DNA from: Bacteroidales bacterium
GTDB lineage: Bacteria; Bacteroidota; Bacteroidia; Bacteroidales; Paludibacteraceae
Assembly: GCA_015061115.1 (NCBI GenBank)
Contig: SUXE01000002.1
Location: forward strand, 1-64,000
DNA: 64,000 nt
Reading direction: 5' to 3'
Shown here in pieces: positions 55,086-64,000 of this stretch. Made by a program: the position numbers and the translations under genes. The stretch's first letter is position 1; each line of letters begins with the position of its first letter. The notes below the pieces were generated by a model. The model did not search any database. It had not been told where the DNA came from and was given only the letters and a program-made list of their open reading frames with translations.

Positions 55086-58000
55086 TTACCCATTCTCACG
55101 GGGAGCAAGAGAATATAGGAGGAGCATTGTTTCGCTGAAATAACGTGGGTCCACATCCGATATTTTCACCCAACCGTCATGATCTCCACAATAGTTAGGA
55201 ATACGACCAGCCTTAAAAAATACGACTTCTTTAAGTGTCACCTCTTCTCCATCAAAATCATAGATAACCGTTGATGCTCCGGAATGAACCAGAAGTGAGC
55301 CCCAACCTTCATAAGTTGTTGAACCGTCTGCGTTAAGAGTTCGGCTCTTCACATCTTCTCGATAGAAATAGTAGAAATAACCAGCGTCTTCAGCGTCGCC
55401 CTTATACCATCCATTCTTAGTCATTTTGTTTATCATTGCCACGCTGTTGACTGTGGTATCCTCAAAACGAGTGAGAGAATTACATGGCAACTCCTTGTCT
55501 TCAGGTCGGAACACCATTCTTCCAAGCTGATCGAATGGTTGGGTAAGTTCATAATCAGAAAGTTGCTCTTTCCAAACAGAGATTTGCTCTTCAGTGAGTT
55601 CAAGAGGATGGACAAGACCTATCTGAGCATCATTCGGCAATGTGAACTCATCTCCGTCAGCAGTAGTAAAACTTCCGTCATCCATATAACGGAAAGTGTC
55701 TTTGAGTGCTCCGTTTTCGTAAATACCCCAAATCAAACCAACCGCAAAACAGTGCATAACGGCATTGCCGACAAACAGTTTCTCCCAATTCTCACTTGTC
55801 CATTTGCGATCACACATAAGGACATATTCAAGTCTCGCACGCTGTGCTGCCACAACATTTTTAAGCTGTTTCTTCACTTCCTTGAATTCGTTGTATGCTG
55901 CTTCAGCGGTATCCTTGTCGTCGGTAGTTCCTGGCTTAGGAAGAGTCTTAATCTGCTTGTCTCCAGAGAACACCTCCATTTCAAGTGAAGGCTTGAGATA
56001 CACATTGAACTGTCTCTTTCCATAATCGAACACACGGCATAGATTTCTGTCAAAACCTAAATCAGGCACAATTCTATCCGCAAGTTCTTCTGTGGTGATT
56101 CCTAAGGTATCGGCAGCCGCAGCCAAAGCCTCCACTGCAGCGGCACGCACCCTCTTGTGCTTGAATTTTCTCGACATATTATCAACGTTCATCAACGCCT
56201 CATTACTGCCGTTGAGTGACAAAGCCCAAACGGTTTCAGCCGCGATAGCTCCACGCATTGACTCAGACCACTCCTTGATGTTACGCATCAGTTCATCGAT
56301 CATCTTTAAACCACCATGGATAGCGCAGAAATAGAGTGCAGGCTTAAACTTTGTCTGAGCTCCATTGTCGTACCAACGTGCGAAGATATCTGCGGAAAAC
56401 TCTTCCAGATCCTTCTGATTCAGATTTGCAGCGATACTGTCGGCCAGAGAACTTCTTGCAGGAACCGTCATTCCTGCGTAACACATAACAAGAGCGATAG
56501 GCTCTTCAACTGCTTCCGAACCATCAAGTTTATGAACGGTTCTAAGAGTATCATCAAACAGGAATCTGAGCTTGCTGCTCTTTGCACTTTTTGCAAGTTT
56601 TGAAACCTGTTTGTTGATATCAAGCATTGGAACTGTTTTAGATGAAGAAACAGAACCTAGAAGGACACCTATATAACCTCTAATCTTATCCGATTTCTCC
56701 ACGTCTAACGCGGCGTTAAGCTCATTGGTATAAGCGTTTGCTCCCTGTCTTCTTATTATCTCAACCGCAAGTTCTCTCACCGGACCCTTCTTATCATTTA
56801 GCATAGCAACAATATCGTCATGCCAATCCTGCTTTTCAATAACCGACGCGAGTTCATCACGGACTTTCTTGCTGCTGTCATTGACACAAGAAAGAAGCTT
56901 TGTCTTGAATTTTTCCGCATCGTTGCCCATTGCATTTATTGCTAGTATCCTTGCCTCATCGGAAAGCTGAGAAAAATCCGTAGCAATAAGTTCGTCAGGA
57001 TGGGATGATATGATTTCCACAGCTTTCATTAAATCCTTCATATTGCTATATCTTTCCCCAAAGACAAGACCGATAATATTTACAGTCTCCCCAAAGGATA
57101 ATCCACAGTCTTGAAGGATATCAAAAGTCTCCTTTATATGTTCATCCAGATAAATACCTGTTAATTTACGAACGTAATACCTTCTGTCCCACGAATCATC
57201 ATAGGAGCAAAGAGACAATACGGTAACAGCACGAGCAAGATATTCATCTATGCCAAACGCATCATAATAGTTGCATGCGACATCCACTTCCAAATTCCAT
57301 CCGCCCTCTGTCAAAGGACGAACCTCTTCAAGGGTTGCTTCTCCAAGTATGTATTTTGCGACTTCCCTACAATAAGGGTTTCCTTTTATTGATTTAGAAA
57401 AACTTCTTCTCACAACATCCGCAAGCTTTCTACGGCTCGTATCTCTAAGATCTTCAACAATATTGGCTGAATCCGGGTCTACTCGTTGGAGTATCTCACT
57501 CATATATTTAACGAGTTTGAGTTCATCTCCAAGAAGTGAGATAGCCGATTTGTATTGTTCCGGATAAGTTTTGGCAAGTCGTTCCATCCATTCATCTCTG
57601 TCTGGCAATTCTTCAATATTTATGTATTCACGTTTTCTTTCAGTATTGCAGACTATAGAGCTTATGTATTCTGGAGTAACAAGACAAACATTTGCTTTGT
57701 CTGATTTAAATAAATCCACAAAAGAACTCAAAACTTTAATAGTGCTACTCTCAGCTTCATTTGTATTCTTACCATTCGACTCAATGTATTTGAAAAACTT
57801 AACAAGTGGATCTGAAACCTTTATGGCAGCTTCAACAGCTTTATTTGTAACCTTTGGATAAACCTGATTGAAATATTCACGTGCGATGCTTGAATATGGT
57901 GCAGCCTCACCCAATGCACAAGTCATATAAGCCAACATTGCCAAATAATATTTTTTGTCATCATCATTGGCACTTTCATACTTCTCCAAAATAATGGTAT

Positions 58001-58652
58001 AATTTTCTTTACAAAGCTTTTCTGCAGCAACGACTGCCCATTTACCATCTTCAGAAAGATTTTCATTCTCCTGCTCAAACAGATAACAAAGAAGAACAGC
58101 TTTGGAAATCACACATCTGTAAAAACATGCGGAATCCATTAAACTATAAGTTTCTCTAAGAACTGATTTTGATGCTCTCTTTGGAAATATCTTCTCATTA
58201 TATACGTGTTCAAAAGAACAGTTCATCCTCATCGAATAAAACACAACCTCGGAGTCGATTCCTAGATTATCCGAGATTGGCTTTACAATGCGGGAAGTAT
58301 ACTCCTCTGGATTTTCCTCCAAGTTTTTTTTAGACATGAAACTTTGTAAAAGATCGTAGCAGCGACAACCATACAGTGTATAAATGGCAATGATAAATCT
58401 TTCAGCAAGTTCAGTATTATTCTTCCTGATTATCTCCTTTTCAACGATTTTATTGACATGATATTCACTTACAAAAAAATCATCCCTACACTTCTTTTCG
58501 ATTTTGCCCAGCAAAGCGTTATTCCTCGGCTGAGTTATATCAAGATACTCGCATACGGTATTGAGTTCATCCTCAGAAACCTCTCTTTCAAATTGCTCTC
58601 TCAGGTCGTTTATAAAATTCTCAAACGCTGATGTTCTTTTTTCATAAAGCAT
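55086..58652 (-). CDS. DUF4132 protein with HEAT-like repeats (YehI/MolR-like)
   Basis: A 1188-residue soluble protein. The C-terminal part (about 940-1130) carries the DUF4132 features: RLEYVLMCDRKWTSENWEKLF, HCFAVGLIWGIY, LVHPLELTEEQISVWKEQL and QPFDQLGRMVF. The middle (about 560-700) has HEAT-like helical pairs (LLSCVNDSSKKVRDELASVI, MLNDKKGPVRELAVEIIRRQG), and the rest is largely helical. E. coli relatives are YehI and MolR; their biochemical role is unclear. It is the last gene of the operon, 2 nt after the SWIM gene. GGAGG lies 7 nt before its ATG. It may be the scaffold or effector of the system. Confidence 0.87.
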   Translation of the reverse strand: MLYEKRTSAFENFINDLREQFEREVSEDELNTVCEYLDITQPRNNALLGKIEKKCRDDFFVSEYHVNKIVEKEIIRKNNTELAERFIIAIYTLYGCRCYDLLQSFMSKKNLEENPEEYTSRIVKPISDNLGIDSEVVFYSMRMNCSFEHVYNEKIFPKRASKSVLRETYSLMDSACFYRCVISKAVLLCYLFEQENENLSEDGKWAVVAAEKLCKENYTIILEKYESANDDDKKYYLAMLAYMTCALGEAAPYSSIAREYFNQVYPKVTNKAVEAAIKVSDPLVKFFKYIESNGKNTNEAESSTIKVLSSFVDLFKSDKANVCLVTPEYISSIVCNTERKREYINIEELPDRDEWMERLAKTYPEQYKSAISLLGDELKLVKYMSEILQRVDPDSANIVEDLRDTSRRKLADVVRRSFSKSIKGNPYCREVAKYILGEATLEEVRPLTEGGWNLEVDVACNYYDAFGIDEYLARAVTVLSLCSYDDSWDRRYYVRKLTGIYLDEHIKETFDILQDCGLSFGETVNIIGLVFGERYSNMKDLMKAVEIISSHPDELIATDFSQLSDEARILAINAMGNDAEKFKTKLLSCVNDSSKKVRDELASVIEKQDWHDDIVAMLNDKKGPVRELAVEIIRRQGANAYTNELNAALDVEKSDKIRGYIGVLLGSVSSSKTVPMLDINKQVSKLAKSAKSSKLRFLFDDTLRTVHKLDGSEAVEEPIALVMCYAGMTVPARSSLADSIAANLNQKDLEEFSADIFARWYDNGAQTKFKPALYFCAIHGGLKMIDELMRNIKEWSESMRGAIAAETVWALSLNGSNEALMNVDNMSRKFKHKRVRAAAVEALAAAADTLGITTEELADRIVPDLGFDRNLCRVFDYGKRQFNVYLKPSLEMEVFSGDKQIKTLPKPGTTDDKDTAEAAYNEFKEVKKQLKNVVAAQRARLEYVLMCDRKWTSENWEKLFVGNAVMHCFAVGLIWGIYENGALKDTFRYMDDGSFTTADGDEFTLPNDAQIGLVHPLELTEEQISVWKEQLSDYELTQPFDQLGRMVFRPEDKELPCNSLTRFEDTTVNSVAMINKMTKNGWYKGDAEDAGYFYYFYREDVKSRTLNADGSTTYEGWGSLLVHSGASTVIYDFDGEEVTLKEVVFFKAGRIPNYCGDHDGWVKISDVDPRYFSETMLLLYSLAPRENG

Positions 58653-58654
58653 AA

Positions 58655-60430
58655 TTATTCCTCCTCTTCTATATTGTTCATATTATGTAGAGCTGAGATT
58701 CTTCCCAGTTTATTTTCCGCTAAATTAATATATTTCATGAGTTTGGATGCACAAGAAAGGATTTTCTCGGTTTCTTGGTCAAGGCTGTTCCTATAATTGT
58801 CAGCCGACGAGAAAAAGTTTTCTGCCAACTTTGCAAGTCCCGACATTCCACAACGTTTGATCTTCTCAATAAGCGGCGTGTGATTTTCCACCGTCGAACT
58901 TAATCCGCTTCTGACACACCTCACAACGCTATTTTCCACTTCAGACAAAAGAGTCAAAAGCACATGAGCATATTGAGGATCGACGACGGTGTCTTCAGAC
59001 GACGGTGAGAAACTATGGAAGTCCATGTCTTCTATGAAATCGTAAAACTCTATCGGATAGAGCATGACACAACCATTCTTAATTCTTGCAGAGACAAGCA
59101 TTGTCCACATATTCACAGTATCTTTAATCCTGCCACATATCTCTTCGATATTTTCGACAAACTCCTTATTCTCGGCAAAATACTTCACCTCTGCAGTCAC
59201 AGTTCTGCCATCACGGTCGGAGATTTCCATAGAAAAGACCTGCGTATGTTTGTCGAAAATGTAGTTTTCAAGTTTGTGAATGCGAATAAGGAAAAGTTTC
59301 TCCTTATGGGTTTCGGCAGAATATACAAGTTCACGGAAATCGGTTATCACAAGTCTTCTCAACTGCGGACAATTGAGTTCAGCCTTGCTTGTAAAGACGA
59401 CCTCAGTCTCAGAAGAACCAGAAATCTTTTCTCCACTAAGTTTGGCTTTTTTCAACAAAAGTTTTGAATACATCATGTTTGCAAGAGATGTATTCAAGCT
59501 CCAGATAACAGTTTGAGTCTGTCTTTTATGTGGATCTTGGGAATAAAATGTAGGACGAAGGTCAGAATACATCAGAAACCGTGGCTGTACACTCTCGTCA
59601 AGATTCAAAAAATAATACACACCACCCTGATATTCTCCTCTCACAACTTCTTTATGTCCGATCGGCAACAATTCAAGATTCCCAGGATACAATTCATAAG
59701 TGTCACGGAAGACACCAAGTTTTTCATAAGACACATCTTCGCTTTCCAGTTCAACAAGCATCGAGACACATGAACATATCGACCTTGTAAAGGCATTAGC
59801 ATCGAAAGAAGCCCTACGGTTTATACAGTCTGACAGTCTGCCAGACAACGCACGAAGTTTTCGTTCTGCATCAGCCATTTTGGCGGTGTGGGCACTGACA
59901 GCCGCAAGTTCTAGAGCATCAGCCACAGAACTGTCCGCACGAACAAGTCCCCTCGCAAACAATGTGCCGAGCAGCGAGAGACTATGCTTGGCACAATTCT
60001 TAATCTCAGATATTTCATCAGGTGTCAAAGCATCGTCGACTGCTTTTTCAGAAGACTTTTTCTTAGGAGATTCTTTAACTGTCTCCAAATCCCGAGATTC
60101 TTTGCTGGGCTCAGAAACCTGAGGAGCCTCAACTTGAGGCGTCGCCAAACCTTCCGGAACATCCTTTTTCAGAAGCAATATCGCTCCAAGGATATGTCTG
60201 CATACCGTCCTTGATGGACAAGAACAAGTACTTTTTTCAAACGGGAACCTTATGACACACTGTTCACCACCTACTGCAATCTGTATCGTGTCATCCACTT
60301 CAGTATATTCAGCAGAAAGACCTTCTATATCCTTCAAGGCACGTTTGTAGAGGCCCTTGTTTGCAAGAGCAGTCAGAGTATCTTCGTTTGCCACAGAAAG
60401 TTGGGCCGCAAGTGTTTCATTCTGTATCAT
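58655..60430 (-). CDS. SWIM zinc-finger protein (YehQ-like)
   Basis: A 591-residue protein with a SWIM finger near the N-terminus: Cys69-x-Cys71 and Cys77-x-His79 in STCSCPSRTVCRH, the C-x-C-xn-C-x-H pattern. A charged low-complexity linker follows at about 95-135, and the remainder is mixed alpha/beta (YQGGVYYFLNLDESVQPRFLMYSDLRPTFY) ending in an acidic IEEEE tail. SWIM domains bind DNA or protein. Its place after a vWA gene matches yehQ in E. coli. GGAGGTGAT precedes the ATG, and it begins 13 nt after the vWA gene. Confidence 0.86.
   Translation of the reverse strand: MIQNETLAAQLSVANEDTLTALANKGLYKRALKDIEGLSAEYTEVDDTIQIAVGGEQCVIRFPFEKSTCSCPSRTVCRHILGAILLLKKDVPEGLATPQVEAPQVSEPSKESRDLETVKESPKKKSSEKAVDDALTPDEISEIKNCAKHSLSLLGTLFARGLVRADSSVADALELAAVSAHTAKMADAERKLRALSGRLSDCINRRASFDANAFTRSICSCVSMLVELESEDVSYEKLGVFRDTYELYPGNLELLPIGHKEVVRGEYQGGVYYFLNLDESVQPRFLMYSDLRPTFYSQDPHKRQTQTVIWSLNTSLANMMYSKLLLKKAKLSGEKISGSSETEVVFTSKAELNCPQLRRLVITDFRELVYSAETHKEKLFLIRIHKLENYIFDKHTQVFSMEISDRDGRTVTAEVKYFAENKEFVENIEEICGRIKDTVNMWTMLVSARIKNGCVMLYPIEFYDFIEDMDFHSFSPSSEDTVVDPQYAHVLLTLLSEVENSVVRCVRSGLSSTVENHTPLIEKIKRCGMSGLAKLAENFFSSADNYRNSLDQETEKILSCASKLMKYINLAENKLGRISALHNMNNIEEEE
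58660..58664 (-). promoter_or_regulatory. Strong Shine-Dalgarno site for the DUF4132 gene
   Basis: GGAGG on the minus strand with 7 nt to the ATG at 58652. Such sites are rare in Bacteroidota genes. Confidence 0.8.
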
Positions 60431-60437
60431 ATCATCA

Positions 60438-60442
60438 CCTCC
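60438..60442 (-). promoter_or_regulatory. Strong Shine-Dalgarno site for the SWIM gene
   Basis: GGAGG, continuing as GGAGGTGAT, on the minus strand with 7 nt to the ATG at 60430. It is nearly a full complement of the 16S rRNA tail. Confidence 0.85.
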
Positions 60443-60443
60443 G

Positions 60444-61586
60444 TCAACTAAATATTCTACCTATATAATCACCCAACTGATCAGGTGTCAAAGCACCTAC
60501 AAACGCTCCCATATCAGCAAGACGTTGACCCATATTCCTGTCGTATGCAGGATTGGCACATTCATCAAGAGCTGCAAGAAAACTGAGTTTCGCGCCACTT
60601 GTCATGATATTTTGAGCAGTGTTGAGAAGAATTTTCGGAATGCCTCCTTCACAAAGATCAGTCACGCACAACACACACGTATTGGAAGGGGATTGTATCA
60701 GTGACTCGCAATAAGAAAGGGCTTTTCCAATATCCGTACCGCCTCCAAGCTGAACACTCATCATAACCTCCACAGGATCCTCCACCATACCAGACAGGTC
60801 TACAACCTGTGTGTCAAATATAATAAGTTTGACCTCTGCAAATGGCAACTTCGATATTATCTGAGCCATGACAGCACTGTATATCACAGAATCAAGCATA
60901 GATCCACTCTCGTCGACAGCAATTATTACCGTCTTCTTGTTGTATTTTTTCACTCTGCTTGAGAAATACACATCCTTCAGCACAAGTGTTTCGTTTTCTA
61001 TATCATAATTTTTCAGGTTACGTCTTATAGTCTTACGGATATCAATATTACGTGCCGAATGTATGGGGCTTCTGGCATTGCGGTCAAGTCGGCCAGTCAA
61101 CGCCTGCCTTGTACTTTGAGAAAGTTTCTTGCTCAGTTCCTCAGCCACAGTACGAGCGATCTTCTTTGCTGTCTCGAGCACTTCTCCCTTCATCAAATGT
61201 TTAAGCTGAAGTATTGTTTTCAGCAGCGACATATCTGGTTTCATCTGCTCAAGCACTTTCTTGTCAGTCAGCAGCTCGGTCATTTTGAACTCATCTAGAG
61301 CTTGACGTTCCAGCACCTCAGCCGTCTGCTTGGGAAATAGTTCTCTTACTTTTGTTATCCAATTTACCGCAGTCAGCTGTGACGGTCCAAGCCCACCACC
61401 TCGGCCGGACGTTTCATCCACACGGACATCGTCACCCTGTGCACGACTATAAAGATAATCAAGCAACTGCTCCATGTCCTCAAACGACTGGATTTCTCTT
61501 TCACTTCCACTGAAAGAAAGACTGTTGTCTGACATACTGCCGAGCACTAGCCTCCAACGGTTTAGAGCAAGTTCTTTATCAAGCAT
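60444..61586 (-). CDS. vWA-domain protein (YehP-like)
   Basis: A 380-residue protein. The N-terminal 210 residues are helical and basic. A von Willebrand factor A domain follows at about 218-370 with a complete MIDAS: Asp225-x-Ser227-x-Ser229 in AVDESGSM, Thr284 in GGGTDIG and Asp310 in CVTDLCEGG. vWA proteins of this type work with MoxR-family AAA+ ATPases, the pair remodelling or recruiting a target. Its start lies inside the end of the DUF5682 gene (8-nt overlap), with GGAGG 8 nt upstream. There is no signal or membrane segment, so it is cytoplasmic. Confidence 0.91.
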   Translation of the reverse strand: MLDKELALNRWRLVLGSMSDNSLSFSGSEREIQSFEDMEQLLDYLYSRAQGDDVRVDETSGRGGGLGPSQLTAVNWITKVRELFPKQTAEVLERQALDEFKMTELLTDKKVLEQMKPDMSLLKTILQLKHLMKGEVLETAKKIARTVAEELSKKLSQSTRQALTGRLDRNARSPIHSARNIDIRKTIRRNLKNYDIENETLVLKDVYFSSRVKKYNKKTVIIAVDESGSMLDSVIYSAVMAQIISKLPFAEVKLIIFDTQVVDLSGMVEDPVEVMMSVQLGGGTDIGKALSYCESLIQSPSNTCVLCVTDLCEGGIPKILLNTAQNIMTSGAKLSFLAALDECANPAYDRNMGQRLADMGAFVGALTPDQLGDYIGRIFS

Positions 61587-63972
61587 ATTCGAATCCTCCT
61601 TTCATAAGTTCTTTGATTATCTCACTGTCGAACTCACGTCCGCAATTCCACAGCGACTCATCCGTTATATCATCATACAACAAAGAAACAGAATCTGTGT
61701 TATACAGGCCAGCGACAGTCTCAGCCGTTTCATTTATCTCCTGAGGCGTGAAATAACTGAATGCAAGTCTTAGAGACGGGAGGATCTCCATAAAATCGTT
61801 GGTGTCCATCGAAGTCAGGAGTTCATCCGTCATAACAAGAAAATCATTCTCTGCAAAAACGATGTCTCTCGCAGTAGAGAAAAGACCCTTTAGATAATCA
61901 GCACCATGTTTCTTTACCGCGATTGTTCCGTTAAGGTATCCGCACATTGCCGCCTCAGCATCTTTCTGTCGAGCCGGATCTCCAATACAGAGGAGTCCCA
62001 TTGCCGCACCGTATACAGCAGGATTCCTGTTGTTTGCTTTAATTAGTTGATTGAGTGCAGCGATAAGCGAATCCCTTCGTTCTGGAAGAATACATTCCGT
62101 CAACGAAAAGAACTGTTTCATCAACGAGCAAAGATCATCTGCCTTTTCATCCGGCACAGATGCCATCGCTGGCAGAAGCATAACAATCTTGTCAAAGCAT
62201 TTTGACATCAGTGGCAGAATCGTTTCGTCTTCATATTCATACAGACGCTTTAGTTCCAACAGTGTCCGAAAATAAGAAAGAGCCTTTCCTACCGAAAAGA
62301 AATCTCCATCCGAGACGACGAGTCTCTGAAGAGTATCACTTTCGTTGTCTATGCTTATGCCCATAAGGAAACAATCTACCGCAAGATGAGCCGCATTTTC
62401 ACAACGTTGTTCATTTCGGAACATATTCACGGCGACATTTGTACAAGCATCCTCTATTGTGAATCCATCAGTAGTACGGTCGATAAGTGTGGAGTCTACA
62501 GCTGGAGATCTGCGGTATTTCCACTCCTCACGCACTCTGCTGCAGTCACATTCGTTATGAAGGTCAGGACCTTTTATTCTCTCGCAGAAACCGGTGTCAA
62601 GGAAACGGAGTCTGTGAAAGAATCTGCTGAGTTGCAGACCTTTTTCAGAAGAAAACAGTGCACATTCCACATGCTGGGCTGTAATGACATTCGTTTTAAG
62701 CCTGAACAAACGACATTGTTCTTCAAAATCCGCAACCAATGGAGGGGTATGGTTTTTATCACCTATACGCCCTATTTTATCACCTGTCGCGAGTTTGTTC
62801 AGTATATCAAGAGGCATCGCAGAAGAGATCGTCTTCTCGCCTTTAATCATGGCTCCAGTCACGCCATCGATAAGTTCAGTCATTCCGCACTCACGTACAC
62901 CTCTAAGAGAGGCAAGACCGCTCATCAACATTTTTGCGGCGGCGACATCAGCAATCGACACTGGAATATCTTTTTTTGACGCCTCCTTGCTGGTTTTAAC
63001 CAACAGATTTAGTGTTTCGTCATCATATACCCCTTTGAAATCTTTTCCGTCCCTCAGGCTCTTGTATATGCAATCGTAAAAATAAGGCCATTTCATTCCA
63101 GAGGCATATCCGTGCAAAGCATCCGCCGCTTCATAAGAATATGCGGCAGGAAAAGATCCTGTGCAATCATCAGGGATTTTGTGTAAACCCACCGTCGGAA
63201 TATCTCCTTCCAGAAGTTTTATCAGACCTGGAGTATGAAAACCACCAGTCACGACAAGCACACGTTTGTATGTGTCCATAGACTTCCGAATATTTGCCGC
63301 CATATACTGTTCTCTGACAATAGTACCGTCGTCAGAAAGCTCTTCCTCTGTCACATCCCTACGTATGAGCGAGCAATAAGTGTACATGTTGTGCACAAAT
63401 TTTTCGGGAGTCAGTTCCAGTCCAGCAATCTCAAAATACTTTTCCCAGAACTCATCAAAATCCTTTACATTAGTTTTTTCGCACAAGTATTTATAATAAT
63501 CACCTATGGTCAGTCTACCGTCGTCAGCATAATTCTGCTTTTCATATCTTCGCAACCCCTTTCCACCCGCTGTGTTGATCAGGATCTCGCAATATGGCAA
63601 ATCGATGAACCGAGACGGAATTCCGAGTCTTTTGGCCTCACACATCGCATTATATTCTGGAGACGAATACAAAAAAGGATAGTAGCAACGATAGTTTCCA
63701 CCATCGCTGTCGATCAGTTTTTTCTTATCCTTATAAAAATAATATATTGCCGACGGTAATACAGTATTATCATCAGTCAATACAGGAATAAGATCGCATG
63801 CATTCTCAGGCCCTTCAATCAAAATGATTTCCGGACGGTAAAGATCTATCGTGCGAGTAAGATGATATGAGCAGACAGGGCTGTGATGTCTAACGGGGAA
63901 AAACAGCACAGGAGCTGAAAGGTCAAAATCGATCATCTCAGCTGGTTTGCTGTCTTGATGTATTCGTTCCAT
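61579..63972 (-). CDS. DUF5682 family protein (YehM-like)
   Basis: A 797-residue cytoplasmic protein. The N-terminal third has FFPVRHHSPVCSYHL at 24-38, IILIEGPENA at 49-58 and VVTGGFHTPGL at about residue 240. The His-His-Ser-Pro, Glu-Gly-Pro and Gly-x-x-His pattern recalls the ChaN/EreA/TraB superfamily of predicted metal-dependent hydrolases, so an enzymatic role is possible but unproven. The C-terminal half is helical. In E. coli the equivalent gene lies between a MoxR ATPase (yehL) and a vWA gene (yehP). Here the ATPase would be beyond 64000. AGGTG precedes the start by 4 nt. Confidence 0.87.
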   Translation of the reverse strand: MERIHQDSKPAEMIDFDLSAPVLFFPVRHHSPVCSYHLTRTIDLYRPEIILIEGPENACDLIPVLTDDNTVLPSAIYYFYKDKKKLIDSDGGNYRCYYPFLYSSPEYNAMCEAKRLGIPSRFIDLPYCEILINTAGGKGLRRYEKQNYADDGRLTIGDYYKYLCEKTNVKDFDEFWEKYFEIAGLELTPEKFVHNMYTYCSLIRRDVTEEELSDDGTIVREQYMAANIRKSMDTYKRVLVVTGGFHTPGLIKLLEGDIPTVGLHKIPDDCTGSFPAAYSYEAADALHGYASGMKWPYFYDCIYKSLRDGKDFKGVYDDETLNLLVKTSKEASKKDIPVSIADVAAAKMLMSGLASLRGVRECGMTELIDGVTGAMIKGEKTISSAMPLDILNKLATGDKIGRIGDKNHTPPLVADFEEQCRLFRLKTNVITAQHVECALFSSEKGLQLSRFFHRLRFLDTGFCERIKGPDLHNECDCSRVREEWKYRRSPAVDSTLIDRTTDGFTIEDACTNVAVNMFRNEQRCENAAHLAVDCFLMGISIDNESDTLQRLVVSDGDFFSVGKALSYFRTLLELKRLYEYEDETILPLMSKCFDKIVMLLPAMASVPDEKADDLCSLMKQFFSLTECILPERRDSLIAALNQLIKANNRNPAVYGAAMGLLCIGDPARQKDAEAAMCGYLNGTIAVKKHGADYLKGLFSTARDIVFAENDFLVMTDELLTSMDTNDFMEILPSLRLAFSYFTPQEINETAETVAGLYNTDSVSLLYDDITDESLWNCGREFDSEIIKELMKGGFEYA
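61595..61599 (-). promoter_or_regulatory. Strong Shine-Dalgarno site for the vWA gene
   Basis: GGAGG on the minus strand with 8 nt to the ATG at 61586. It lies within the last codons of the DUF5682 gene, so translation of the two is coupled. Confidence 0.8.
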
Positions 63973-63976
63973 AAAT

Positions 63977-63981
63977 CACCT
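63977..63981 (-). promoter_or_regulatory. Probable Shine-Dalgarno site for the DUF5682 gene
   Basis: AGGTG, continuing as AGGTGAT, on the minus strand 4 nt before the ATG at 63972. The spacing is shorter than ideal. Confidence 0.5.
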
Positions 63982-64000
63982 GCCTTGCTTTTTTCTTTTG

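Noticed and set aside
62386-62979. A 197-codon plus-strand frame within the DUF5682 gene
   Set aside because: Antisense to a gene with clear motifs and operon position; no domain recognised.

Overview
The window looks like the chromosome of a low-GC anaerobic Bacteroidales (Bacteroidota) bacterium. The gene set is typical of that group: a PorP/SprF-type type IX secretion (T9SS) partner, a gliding-type C-terminal sorting domain, Bacteroidota forms of lptE/lptC, DUF4837 and a PpiD-like foldase. Most genes lack a Shine-Dalgarno sequence, and several carry Bacteroidota promoters (TTTG, about 20 nt, TAnnTTTG).

Layout. 1-2215 (-): 5' part of a secreted Ig-like protein running off the left edge. 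2395-6807 (-): pdxA, a sensorless sigma-54 activator, lptE, a TPR gene and secG form one operon, with a small TerB-like gene behind the secG terminator. 6926-35010 (-): one uninterrupted 27-kb gene for a 9016-residue T9SS substrate with about 80 Cys-containing Ig/PKD-like modules, overlapping by 1 nt a PorP/SprF-type partner. 35011-37091: an AT-rich spacer, then an IS200-like/RAYT transposase set inside an array of roughly 210-bp palindrome-rich repeats. 37092-46033 (+): tRNA-dihydrouridine synthase, a WG-repeat protein, and a cell-envelope run (coaX, outer-membrane barrel, TPR, lptC, CBS/HlyC). 46101-54016 (+): PpiD-like foldase, rlmN, DUF4837 lipoprotein, tRNA-Lys, DUF486, MFS transporter, miaA and an AraC regulator. 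54097-54885 (-): two small immunity-like genes (barstar and a DUF6984-like protein). 55086-63972 (-): a four-gene operon DUF5682 - vWA - SWIM - DUF4132.

The last operon is the best candidate for an unusual system. Its gene order matches yehM-yehP-yehQ of E. coli plus a DUF4132 (YehI/MolR-like) protein, and the expected MoxR-type AAA+ ATPase (yehL-like) would lie just beyond the right edge. Three of its four genes have a GGAGG 7-8 nt before the start codon and the fourth has AGGTG, unlike almost every other gene here, which suggests acquisition from a Shine-Dalgarno-using donor such as a Firmicute. The two other striking regions are the near-megadalton surface protein coupled to its secretion partner and the transposase with its palindromic repeat array.

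All assignments come from reading the sequence. No database search was run, so family names are recognition-level calls.
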